A DNA stretch of 29,572 nucleotides from the IMG/VR virus record IMGVR_UViG_3300038682_000093, positions 1 through 29,572 of that record; one strand, written 5' to 3'. The translations under genes and the position numbers were made by a program. This DNA is from a virus. Positions 22,529 to 29,555 of this stretch are shown piece after piece. The notes beneath the pieces are model-generated. The model was not told the DNA's origin and searched no databases. It saw only the letters and a program-made list of their open reading frames with translations. Each line of letters opens with the position of its first letter. Position 1 is the stretch's first letter.

Positions 22529-22890
22529 CGCATGGGTCTCCCTATAGCGTTAGAGAAAGATTTAAGTAATAGTGCTGCGCGGCCATCGACAGTGAACTCG
22601 TCGTCAATAAGTTCTAGGTTGCCTGCTATGTAATAAATGATTGGCTGTAGGAATGTATTGTCTAACGCAATTACTGTTGGGTCATCTATCGCCGCTGTTG
22701 GGGTTACTGTATCCTGCGGGTATGACGGTATTGCGTCGAGCCTATCGATAAACGCATCGGGCCTAAGCCGATACAAATCATAAAGCGATGTTTCTAACTG
22801 CTCATACAAATGGGCATCTGAATAGCGGTAAGGCGTATCGACATCATTGACAATACGCCTTACACGTAAGAATAGCTCTCCAACTAACAC
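22525..22890 (-). CDS. Phage head-tail connector/adaptor, 121 aa
   Basis: Sequence pattern VRRIVNDVDTPYRYSDAHLYEQLETSLYDLYRLRPDAF in outline, then IALDNTFLQPIIYYIAGNLELIDDEFTVDGRAALLLKSFSNAI in outline. This is a typical adaptor of marine and related podoviruses (DUF6682-like in my memory), all-helical with a conserved LxPIxYYxAGxLxLxDDEFxxDGRAAxLxxxF end. It probably binds the portal bottom and starts the tail. It overlaps the following 206-aa gene by 4 nt. Confidence 0.8.
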   Translation of the reverse strand: MLVGELFLRVRRIVNDVDTPYRYSDAHLYEQLETSLYDLYRLRPDAFIDRLDAIPSYPQDTVTPTAAIDDPTVIALDNTFLQPIIYYIAGNLELIDDEFTVDGRAALLLKSFSNAIGRPMR

Positions 22891-22896
22891 TAGGGT

Positions 22897-23037
22897 TTAC
22901 CCCTTAGTCTTCTTGGCAGCTTTCTCTTTCTTAGCTGGTTTAGGTTCGTGTAATTCCCAGTCTTCGTGTTCCTCAAAGCGGAACGAATCTCCGACCATTA
23001 CTACCCGACCATCCTTCTTGTTTTTAACACAAGGCAT
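22897..23037 (-). CDS. Small Lys-rich protein, 46 aa
   Basis: A 46-codon gene between the capsid hairpin and the 121-aa connector. It starts MPCVKNKKDGRVVMVGDSF, has an acidic middle (FRFEEHEDWELHE) and a strongly basic end (PKPAKKEKAAKKTKG). GGAG lies about 8 nt upstream of the ATG, and the stop lies 6 nt before the connector gene. Small charged proteins in this position of phage operons are common but not characterised. The N-terminal strand pattern plus basic tail could mean contact with DNA or capsid. Confidence 0.72.
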   Translation of the reverse strand: MPCVKNKKDGRVVMVGDSFRFEEHEDWELHEPKPAKKEKAAKKTKG

Positions 23038-23055
23038 AGTATAACTCCAAAGTTA

Positions 23056-23078
23056 TAGGTGGGGGTTATCCCCACCTA
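23056..23078 (-). terminator. Strong hairpin after the capsid gene (possible attenuator)
   Basis: A perfect 9-bp stem (TAGGTGGGG at 23056-23064 pairing with CCCCACCTA at 23070-23078) with a 5-base loop lies 8-30 nt after the capsid stop on the minus strand. Only a short weak U-rich run (TAACTTT) follows on that strand, so it is more likely a partial terminator or mRNA-stabilising hairpin that sets capsid above downstream expression than a full terminator. Confidence 0.65.
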
Positions 23079-23085
23079 AGTTGGA

Positions 23086-24063
23086 TTACTGCTTAACAAT
23101 ACCTACCGCAAGGCCAGTACCGTCAACAACTTTGTAACCATACACCTGTAGTCCTCGCATCATGTGCCCGAAGGTACGCTCTGCTCGGATGGTTTCGGTT
23201 TTAGTAACCTGCGACGCGAAGGTTAACCCATGTTGATGTCCTGCGAATACAGTCCACTCTAGGTTATCCCGTGGTAACAAGTTAGATACATAAACCGTAG
23301 TACGGTCAATCATACCAACACGTCCGTTACGCAAGATAGAGGTAGAGTCCCCTGCGATAGACGCGTCTTTCAACTCACCTGTTTTGATTCTGTTACAGAA
23401 CCATGCAGGTAAGATAACGTAACGCCCAGTCTCTGGGATGTTCTGCTCGTCAAGCGCTTGGTTAAGGTCGACGATAAAGTCAACAGCGTTTCGGATACTG
23501 GTTGAACCATCGCCACCACCTGTCGCTAGGATTTGGGTAGCTGTAGTACCGGCACCTGCCGCTGCAACACCTAACTGCAAGCTACCTGAAATAGCGCCAG
23601 CGATATTACCTTGGTTTGATGCGTCAACATCAACAGCGATATTACCTAACACGTCAGTATCAATTTGAATCTTCATCTGCTCAGAAGCATCTTCTGCCCA
23701 GATATTCATCATATTGATATCGCTTTGTGTTTCCATAACATCATCAACAATCGCGTTCCAGTACTTACCTTTATCGATGTTCAGTGACACGATATTAGAA
23801 GTAGGACGCTGTACCGCTAGCTCTTGTCCAGCTTGGTAATCGTTGATAGTCAACGTAGGGCGAGTTCGGATATTAACTTGGTCGCCTTGGCTTTTAATCT
23901 CACCCTCATAATCAGTATTAGCCATTACGTTTAATACTGTGGTGTTGTAGAACTTCTCAATTAATTTAGAAGACCACAACGTAGGGATGAACGTGCCTGA
24001 ATAGGCGGGAGACGGTGCGGCGGCACCATCATAATACTGCGACGCAGCAACTGTAAACGGCAT
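23086..24063 (-). CDS. Major capsid protein, HK97 fold, 325 aa
   Basis: The N-terminus (FIPTLWSSKLIEKFYNTTVLNVMANTDYEGEI in outline), then KSQGDQVNIRTRPTLTINDYQAGQ, is the recognised N-arm/E-loop start of a family of podovirus major capsid proteins (WSxKLxxxFYxxTVxxxxANTDYEGEI). The centre contains A-domain-like segments (ETGRYVILPAWF) and the end holds DNLEWTVFAGHQHGLTFASQVTKTETIRAERTFGHMMRGL in outline, the typical final strands and spine helix. The length is normal. AGGAA precedes the ATG by 8 nt. It lies between scaffold and connector genes, and a hairpin follows it. It forms the icosahedral shell. Confidence 0.9.
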   Translation of the reverse strand: MPFTVAASQYYDGAAAPSPAYSGTFIPTLWSSKLIEKFYNTTVLNVMANTDYEGEIKSQGDQVNIRTRPTLTINDYQAGQELAVQRPTSNIVSLNIDKGKYWNAIVDDVMETQSDINMMNIWAEDASEQMKIQIDTDVLGNIAVDVDASNQGNIAGAISGSLQLGVAAAGAGTTATQILATGGGDGSTSIRNAVDFIVDLNQALDEQNIPETGRYVILPAWFCNRIKTGELKDASIAGDSTSILRNGRVGMIDRTTVYVSNLLPRDNLEWTVFAGHQHGLTFASQVTKTETIRAERTFGHMMRGLQVYGYKVVDGTGLAVGIVKQ

Positions 24064-24077
24064 GATTTAATTCCTCA

Positions 24078-25103
24078 TTACATCGACATCCTTCGCTTTA
24101 TCTCAGAGTTGGGTAATACCCGTCCTTCTTTGATGGCAGCGTTGATGTCTGCTTCTATCCTCGCGTACTCTTCCTGTCTATGGGTATAGAGTCCTTTACG
24201 AGAATCATCATAAAACTTCTTAATCTCTCCCTCGCTATACACAACCATCTTACCGCCAGTATCCTGTGCAGGGTTAGGCGCTGTTGACGGTGCTGCGAAC
24301 TCAGTAAGGGTTGGATTCTCACTTTCTGTACTGTTAGGTTCAGTAGCGATTGTCTTCCCATACATAGAGAAAAACGAAGCAACTCGTGGAGCATTGAGTT
24401 GGGAGTATGCTTGCCCGATAAGGTCTTTGCGGGTACTGCCGCTTAGCTCATCGACTGCATCTAACCATTCTACAAAGCTTTCGTCTTGGTTAATTTCACG
24501 CCAGTTATCAACATTTTTATCGAGGTACGCATAAAATGCTTCCTCTTTGTTGGACTGGGATTCTTCATCCAGACTTTCTATGCGGTTACGGAGGTGCTGG
24601 TTCTCGTTGGCGAGGTGTGTCATCGTACTTGACATCTCTTCTTTCGCGGTTCTCTTCACTACGTCCAAGAACTCTTCCCCATATTCCTCTACTTCCGCTG
24701 ATGTAATAAGGCGCTTATCCTCGGGAGGGTTCGCTTTATTAATTTCATTATTATCCATATCTTTCGGCTTTGCAAGTATTTGTTTCTTGAGTGATTCAAC
24801 CTCACTCAATAAGCGGGGTACCTCTGCTTCATACTTCCCACGCAAAGAATTGTATCTCGCTTCTGACTTACGTAGCTGTTCAGATAGATTAGCGATTGTT
24901 TCGTTTGGGCCAACCGGTTTTAAATCTGGCTTAGGGTCTTCATCTGGCTTTGAGTCTTCTTTCGACTTAGGGTCTTCATCTGGTTTAAGGTCTTCATCTG
25001 GCTTTGGGTCTTCATCTGGTTTAAGGTCTTCTTGGATGTATATTTCCGCGTGTAGTTTATCGGCCGCTTCCGCTGCAGCGGAGACTTGCTTAGGTACTGA
25101 CAT
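24078..25103 (-). CDS. Scaffolding protein with acidic tandem repeat, 341 aa
   Basis: Residues about 26-63 consist of a KPDEDP/L-type six-residue repeat, encoded by an 18-bp tandem repeat at the DNA level. Then come coiled-coil stretches (70-115 and 150-200, for example EQLRKSEARYNSLRGKYEAEV in outline), a WREINQDESFVEWLDAVD helix and a basic C-terminus (EIKRRMSM). This layout, acidic/helical with a basic tail, right before the capsid gene, is typical of phage scaffolds, which guide procapsid assembly by binding coat through a basic C-terminal helix. Confidence 0.85.
   Translation of the reverse strand: MSVPKQVSAAAEAADKLHAEIYIQEDLKPDEDPKPDEDLKPDEDPKSKEDSKPDEDPKPDLKPVGPNETIANLSEQLRKSEARYNSLRGKYEAEVPRLLSEVESLKKQILAKPKDMDNNEINKANPPEDKRLITSAEVEEYGEEFLDVVKRTAKEEMSSTMTHLANENQHLRNRIESLDEESQSNKEEAFYAYLDKNVDNWREINQDESFVEWLDAVDELSGSTRKDLIGQAYSQLNAPRVASFFSMYGKTIATEPNSTESENPTLTEFAAPSTAPNPAQDTGGKMVVYSEGEIKKFYDDSRKGLYTHRQEEYARIEADINAAIKEGRVLPNSEIKRRMSM
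24936..25025 (-). repeat. Five 18-bp tandem direct repeats inside the scaffold gene
   Basis: Five in-frame copies of an 18-bp unit (GTCTTCATCTGGTTTAAG on the plus strand) start at 24936, 24954, 24972, 24990 and 25008, with partial copies on both sides (about 24918-24935 and 25026-25033). The copies differ at a few positions; the second and third are the most altered. Each encodes six residues such as Lys-Pro-Asp-Glu-Asp-Leu/Pro. Slippage would change copy number in whole codons. Confidence 0.9.
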
Positions 25104-25120
25104 GGTTAATCCTCTTTGAG

Positions 25121-25336
25121 TTATGGTTTCATCCTATCCATGTCGGATAGGAATTCGGTGTACGCAGACGCACGCGTAGAAAAGTGCGCTTGCAGAACAG
25201 GGTCCGTGGTACTCATAGCGGATTTAAGATGGTCATCGCGTTTATCTTCTATTGCTTTAAGCAATATCTTAAACTCAGGAATATCTCTGAGTGTTATACA
25301 AGCGCGGTGGTGTTGGTCGGTTTTTATTACATTCAT
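25121..25336 (-). CDS. Small helical protein between portal and scaffold, 71 aa
   Basis: A soluble protein with two probable helices (DIPEFKILLKAIEDKRDDHLKSAMS in outline, then DPVLQAHFSTRASAYTEFLSDM). The ATG overlaps the portal stop by 4 nt (ATGA). Small helical ORFs in this spot are common in podoviruses and remain without a known function; the segment HHRACITLRDIPEFK recalls proteins annotated only as hypothetical. A role in capsid assembly or portal regulation is inferred from position. Confidence 0.78.
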   Translation of the reverse strand: MNVIKTDQHHRACITLRDIPEFKILLKAIEDKRDDHLKSAMSTTDPVLQAHFSTRASAYTEFLSDMDRMKP

Positions 25337-27372
25337 ATATTGCCGCTAGGTCCACGCACGGATTGTTGCTGCGGGGCTGCGGCCTGTTGAGGTGAACCTT
25401 CCCCTTGGGGATTTGGTGCTTGCTCGGATGCCGCTTGCGCCTGCTGCTGTTCAGCAATCTGTGCAAGTATGGTCTCTTCATCGGGCATAGAATCCTGAAC
25501 TCGATTGAGTCCAATTCCGCCCGCCACTTCTTTCAAAATCTCACTACGGACACCGGGACCCACAATCTGCGAATCTATCGGGTTGGCCGTAATGTTCAAG
25601 AATTCTAGCTGTCTCATACGCTCTGTTTCGCGTTGGAGGGCTTTAGTTACTCCGGTAATACGGAGTTCGATGTCGCCTTTGTACGTTCCCTCGGGTGAGG
25701 TCAACGCTAATAGCTCATGTACGTGTGTCAGTGCGGGGGTAAGAATATCCTTGTCCACATGACTAGCGACAGTCTGAATTAATTTCGATGCGTTCTGCAT
25801 GAGCATGTTCAGTCCACTAGCCGTACGTCCCGCACCTCCACTCGCTCCAGAGCCTTGCATATAGCGCGGGATGCCACTGGCCTCGTCCGTCGCTACATTT
25901 AATTGGGAATACACAGAGAGTAGTTCTTGTGCGTTTGATTGTGGTTGGAAGAACCTAACCACCGGTTGATTAGAACCTGTAGGGTCAGACGCAGTGAGCC
26001 ACCGTTTCCACGGGTATAATTCCATTTCATTGTCCGTCGCCTGCATGCGGTCCATATTCACCTCGACCTGTGGTCCCGATGCCATGGCCATATTGTTGAC
26101 CAGACTACGCAGGCTTGCGTTCATCACGTCTTCGTAATCCGACAAAATCTCAGGTAAGCCTTGTCCGACACTCGCACCCGGAGTCTTATCATATGAGGTG
26201 ATGTAGTATATGGGGCGCTCGGAGGTATGTGGGTTGAGCGTAATGCGTATGATACGGCTGTCCACAAGCCATACTCGGCATGAATATTCTGCGGATGGGT
26301 CTTTAATCTTCGTAATCCCATAGGTCTGGAGCATACTACCCTGTACATAACCGTGGAATTCTAAGGCGTCAATGGTGTCCGTCTGACTCGTTGGGTCTTC
26401 TTTGTTCTCCAAATCACTACGTTCGGAATCAATTGAATCCACCCAATCCGTTAAACCCCCCATACTATACTGCTCCAGTATGGCGTCGATGGCGTCTTTG
26501 TTATACCCCTCTAGGTCTCGATATGATGACAAGTCACCCCGCGTTAGTGGTACTCGCTCAATAATCTCACGGCGATGGGGACGAGATTCCCTAGGAGAGA
26601 AATAAATATCGAATGGGCTTATCCGCTTCCACACCATTTCTGGCGCAACAACTTTCTTCGCCTTACCATTGACCCACTCCATCTTGGTCCTCATTTCAAC
26701 AATGGGTCCCTTGAGTACTGCATAAGGGAACACAGGTAAGTCGATGAGGAAATCTGCTAACGCTTCATAGAATCCGCCTTGTACTAGTAAGTCTTGTATA
26801 CGGTCGCCCTGTTCCTCCGCTTCCTTCTCCGCCGTTTTCCGCTGCTGCTTCTCAATCATCTTACGGAGCGCTAACGTACGTTCAATGACTAACTCCTCAG
26901 TTATCTGCATCCCTTCGGATTCTGCTTGGGCAACTTCTGCCTGAACCAACTGGGCAACTAGTTCAATTACCTCACCGGGTAAATCAGGTACCGGTGTTGG
27001 CCTTGTGAACCAAGGGCGGTCGGTGGATAAGTAGATATCGCGTAGTAACGCCGTAGCACTACGGCACTTACTCGCTACCACTTTAGAATACACCTTACTA
27101 CCGCCAAACTTATTTATCTCGTTGAGCTTTTCCGCATCGTACTTCCCGCGATATGCGCGTAAGGCAGAGATTAATAACTCAGAAATCCCCTGTGTTTCCC
27201 TTTCATTTCTAAAATGGCTATACTTAGTTCGGACTAAATTGACAATCCCAGATTCAGACATTGGCGTGAGCTTTAGGTTCGCCAGAGCACCTGCTTCCAT
27301 CGTCTGCTTAGTAGTTTCCGCTGCAGCCTGTGCCTCTGCATCAAGTTGTATAGGAGATTTTACTTGTATCAT
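25333..27372 (-). CDS. Portal protein, 679 aa
   Basis: Length and sequence match the portal of large podovirus type. N-terminal helical stretch, RSATALLRDIYLSTDRPWF near 105-122, then a stem/clip region including RISPFDIYFSPRES, DYEDVMNASLRSLVNNMAMASGPQVEVN in outline, and ASGIPRYMQGSGASGGAGRTASGLNMLMQNASKL in outline, a conserved portal segment. The end is Gln/Ala-rich (AQIAEQQQAQAASEQ). It forms the dodecameric ring at the capsid vertex through which the terminase pumps DNA. First gene of the leftward late series, divergent from the terminase genes. Confidence 0.9.
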   Translation of the reverse strand: MIQVKSPIQLDAEAQAAAETTKQTMEAGALANLKLTPMSESGIVNLVRTKYSHFRNERETQGISELLISALRAYRGKYDAEKLNEINKFGGSKVYSKVVASKCRSATALLRDIYLSTDRPWFTRPTPVPDLPGEVIELVAQLVQAEVAQAESEGMQITEELVIERTLALRKMIEKQQRKTAEKEAEEQGDRIQDLLVQGGFYEALADFLIDLPVFPYAVLKGPIVEMRTKMEWVNGKAKKVVAPEMVWKRISPFDIYFSPRESRPHRREIIERVPLTRGDLSSYRDLEGYNKDAIDAILEQYSMGGLTDWVDSIDSERSDLENKEDPTSQTDTIDALEFHGYVQGSMLQTYGITKIKDPSAEYSCRVWLVDSRIIRITLNPHTSERPIYYITSYDKTPGASVGQGLPEILSDYEDVMNASLRSLVNNMAMASGPQVEVNMDRMQATDNEMELYPWKRWLTASDPTGSNQPVVRFFQPQSNAQELLSVYSQLNVATDEASGIPRYMQGSGASGGAGRTASGLNMLMQNASKLIQTVASHVDKDILTPALTHVHELLALTSPEGTYKGDIELRITGVTKALQRETERMRQLEFLNITANPIDSQIVGPGVRSEILKEVAGGIGLNRVQDSMPDEETILAQIAEQQQAQAASEQAPNPQGEGSPQQAAAPQQQSVRGPSGNI

Positions 27373-27445
27373 GGCATCGCCCAGATAGAGGGTATTGTCG
27401 GATTAGGTTTCATTATTAACCAATATTAACCGTTGATGAGGATTT
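27373..27445. promoter_or_regulatory. Divergent intergenic region with TATTAACC direct repeat
   Basis: This 73-base gap is the only place where transcription diverges between portal (leftward) and terminase (rightward). It is AT-rich in its right half and holds two TATTAACC copies at 27414-27421 and 27424-27431, 10 bp apart, close to one helical turn. I see no confident sigma-70 boxes on either strand, so promoter and operator function is inferred from position and repeats. GAGG lies 5-8 nt before the small-terminase ATG. Confidence 0.5.
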
Positions 27446-27904
27446 ATGCAAAGTTTACCCAAACAAATGCCCGTACCGTCGGATACATTTATCTCCGAAC
27501 TCGCCAGTGAAATCTACCCCGCCGAAGAAGTCGCCTCTCGGCATGGGTACTCCATTGAACAATTATCCCACCTTCTTAACCAAGGGTGGTTCAAGGCGAG
27601 ACTCAGGGAGGCCAAGGGTGTATGGTCGGCCGACAGCAACGCAACGGAGCGCGTACGTATCAAGGCAGCACTCGCGGCTGAACACACCTTACTCGATATC
27701 ACTAAGATTATCCAAGATATGGACGCGCCACCCGCATCGAGAATCACTGCACACCAACATATCACTAAGCTTAGTGGTATCGATAATGCCGAAGGCATCC
27801 AGTCGAACGATGTGTTCCGTGTAGTCATTAACCTGCCCACCGGTAATCTCGATGTGTCCGCTAGTAAGGCAAAGGTAATTGAGGGGGAGACCGTCGATGA
27901 GTAA
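27446..27904 (+). CDS. terS: Terminase small subunit, 152 aa
   Basis: A hydrophilic protein with a helix-turn-helix-like N-terminal part (about 16-62: SELASEIYPAEEVASRHGYS, SIEQLSHLLNQGWFKARLREAKGVW in outline), a central helix pair (ALAAEHTLLDITKIIQDMD), and a C-terminal strand-rich tail. This is the typical layout of phage small terminases, which bind the packaging site and stimulate the large subunit. The end overlaps the large-subunit start. A good ribosome-binding site precedes it (GATGAGG). It runs opposite to the portal gene. Confidence 0.82.
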   Translation: MQSLPKQMPVPSDTFISELASEIYPAEEVASRHGYSIEQLSHLLNQGWFKARLREAKGVWSADSNATERVRIKAALAAEHTLLDITKIIQDMDAPPASRITAHQHITKLSGIDNAEGIQSNDVFRVVINLPTGNLDVSASKAKVIEGETVDE

Positions 27905-29306
27905 CACCTTCACTTACAACGCACCGGATACCCTCGTCGACTTCTTCACCTCTCCTGCATTCGCCTCGTTCCAAATGGGACCCGTCGGAAGCACGAAGTC
28001 CACCGCGTGCATAATGAAACTTTTCGTTAACTCCTGCACCCAACCCCCTGACGCACAGGGTGTCCGCCGTACACAACACGCTATCATCCGTAACACCCGC
28101 CAACAACTCGAACAGACCTGCCTTGAACCTGCAAAGGATTTACTCGGCGACCTTGTGATATTTAAGCGCAGCGCGATGACTATCCAAATAAAGGGACTAA
28201 AACTCCCTGACGGTACTACCGTTGAGAGTAAATGGCTTGGTATACCCCTCGAAAAAGAAGACGACCAACGCCGACTACTCTCCCTCAACCTACATTCAGC
28301 ATGGGCTTCGGAATTCAGAGAGCTACGCCCCGACCTAGTGACAGCCGTGATGTCGCGGTTAGGCCGATACCCCTCTCCCGCCGTTGCCAAAGCAGACGGT
28401 TTCCAAATGCTCTGCGAGACTAACCCCTTCTCCGAGGGTTCCGATTGGTACAAGCTGCTTGTCCTAGATATCCCTGACGACTGGGCCTTCTTCCGACAAC
28501 CCTCTGGACTTAGCAAGGAGGCGGATTGGCTTAAGTATCTCCCCGGTGGGCGGGAATACTACGAGCGGTTAATCGGCGGTCATAGTGAAGAGTGGGTGAA
28601 TGTCCACGTACATGGTGAGTTCGGCGAGGACTTAACTGGTGCGGCGGTGTTCCGACACTCCTTCTCCCCAGAGAGGCACGTTGAGGGTGAAATACTCGTG
28701 AACCCACAACTCCCACTCTACATCGGACAGGATTTTGGTCGAACGCCGGCCTGTCTTATCAGTCAAAATAAACTCGAAGGGGGTATCAATATCCTCGAAG
28801 AACTAACGGGGGAAGACATGGGCATTGAGGTATTCGCTAAGACTATCCTCCGCCCCAAGCTCATGGAGGAACGATACCATGGACTTAAAGTCTGTGTGAT
28901 ATGTGACCCCGCCGGAGAGTACAAACAGCAAATAGGGGAGAAGTCGATGGCTGACGTTCTGCGTGAGCTTGGCTTTAAGGTGGTGGCTTCGAGTACGAAT
29001 AACATTGAACCACGTTTACGTAGTGTGGAAGCGATGATGAATGAGAGTTTTGGAGGGAATCCGTCGCTATCAATCGATGCGGGTCAGTGTCCTCTACTGG
29101 TCCGAGCACTTAGTCATGAATATAAGTACAAACGATTGAAGACAGGGCGGACAGAAGAGACGCCAACAAAGGACCACCCGTGGTCTGACCTATGTGACAG
29201 CCTGCAATATCTCTGCGTTATGCACAACAGTCCTATGATTACTCGTGCATTAGCGCCACCAAGACTCGCACCGCAGGGTAAAGTAACTGCAGCAGGGTGG
29301 ACATAA
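27897..29306 (+). CDS. terL: Terminase large subunit, 469 aa
   Basis: I chose ATG 27897 (MSNTFTYNAP), which overlaps the small-subunit stop by 8 nt and has GAGGGGGAG about 7 nt upstream; a TTG start at 27879 would add six residues. Motor motifs: Walker A-like GPVGSTKST at 28-36 (Lys34, with Thr33 where Gly is usual), a Walker B-like HSAWASEF with Glu139, and TNP at 175-177 as a coupling-type motif. Nuclease domain: QDFGRTPAC (Asp279), VICDPAG (Asp337) and DHPWSDLCDSLQYL (Asp434), the RNase H-like acidic set. It cuts the concatemer and drives DNA into the procapsid. The length is normal for this family. Confidence 0.92.
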   Translation: MSNTFTYNAPDTLVDFFTSPAFASFQMGPVGSTKSTACIMKLFVNSCTQPPDAQGVRRTQHAIIRNTRQQLEQTCLEPAKDLLGDLVIFKRSAMTIQIKGLKLPDGTTVESKWLGIPLEKEDDQRRLLSLNLHSAWASEFRELRPDLVTAVMSRLGRYPSPAVAKADGFQMLCETNPFSEGSDWYKLLVLDIPDDWAFFRQPSGLSKEADWLKYLPGGREYYERLIGGHSEEWVNVHVHGEFGEDLTGAAVFRHSFSPERHVEGEILVNPQLPLYIGQDFGRTPACLISQNKLEGGINILEELTGEDMGIEVFAKTILRPKLMEERYHGLKVCVICDPAGEYKQQIGEKSMADVLRELGFKVVASSTNNIEPRLRSVEAMMNESFGGNPSLSIDAGQCPLLVRALSHEYKYKRLKTGRTEETPTKDHPWSDLCDSLQYLCVMHNSPMITRALAPPRLAPQGKVTAAGWT

Positions 29307-29332
29307 AAAACCCCGCCAAGTGACGGGCGGGG
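29305..29332 (-). terminator. Intrinsic terminator, minus strand, at the end of terL
   Basis: A 7-bp perfect GC stem (CCCCGCC 29311-29317 with GGCGGGG 29326-29332, 8-base loop) is followed on the minus strand by six T (29310-29305). On the plus strand the A run precedes the stem and no U-tract follows. It therefore stops leftward transcripts arriving from beyond the right edge before they run antisense through terL. It could still stall rightward transcripts weakly. The stem starts 4 nt after the terL stop. Confidence 0.82.
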
Positions 29333-29487
29333 AAGACTCAGGACTTAGGAGGCCACATTGAGAGATTTGATAGTACGCTAGGTGTGTGGCGTGGTCAAGT
29401 GTTGATGTGTGGTTAGTGTGGGCTGTAGGTGAGGTCTCGCGGGCGCGCGCGAGGGATGCGGTGTGTGACGTACGTACAGGGGGAAAA
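29333..29487. other. GT-rich non-coding region with hairpins
   Basis: No ORF of note on either strand. The plus strand from about 29380 to 29435 is G/T-rich with few C, with repeated GTGTGG words. A perfect 6-bp stem CTCGCG (29436-29441) with CGCGAG (29448-29453) follows, then an alternating palindromic ACGTACGT-type stretch near 29468-29476. It may be a leader/regulatory or packaging-site region; nothing decisive is visible. Confidence 0.5.
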
Positions 29488-29555
29488 ATGGATTTAGAAA
29501 AAATTGTGCGCGGGGTACCTAAGACACCCCGCACCCCCCGCCCCCCATGTCCATG
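29488..29555 (+). CDS. Possible start of a truncated rightward gene
   Basis: An ATG preceded by AGGGGG at 5-nt spacing opens a frame (MDLEKIVRGVPKTPR, then Pro/Arg-rich) that stays open for 22 codons to the primer at 29556. The Shine-Dalgarno quality supports a real gene start, but the downstream part is low-complexity C-rich DNA and lies over a hairpin, and only 22 codons are seen. Its product cannot be identified. Confidence 0.35.
29510..29532 (-). terminator. Second GC hairpin near the right edge
   Basis: A 7-bp stem (GCGGGGT 29510-29516 with ACCCCGC 29526-29532, 9-base loop). On the minus strand it is followed, after GCACAA, by a six-T run (29503-29498). This resembles a rho-independent terminator with a displaced U-tract for leftward transcripts. 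It overlaps the possible rightward ORF at 29488, so one of the two calls is probably wrong or the site is regulatory. Confidence 0.4.

Noticed and set aside
24547-25119. 190-aa plus-strand ORF with Ser/Gly repeats over the scaffold
   Set aside because: The Ser/Gly repeats are only the antisense reading of the 18-bp scaffold repeat.
27395-27431. Sigma-70 promoter TTGTCG / TATTAA before the terminase genes
   Set aside because: The spacing to either TATTAA (about 13 or 23 bp) is outside the usual 16-18 bp, so I do not call a specific promoter.
27914-28516. 200-aa ORF antisense to the large terminase
   Set aside because: Its frame is a shadow of the terminase frame; the plus-strand protein has all terminase motifs and the antisense product resembles no family.
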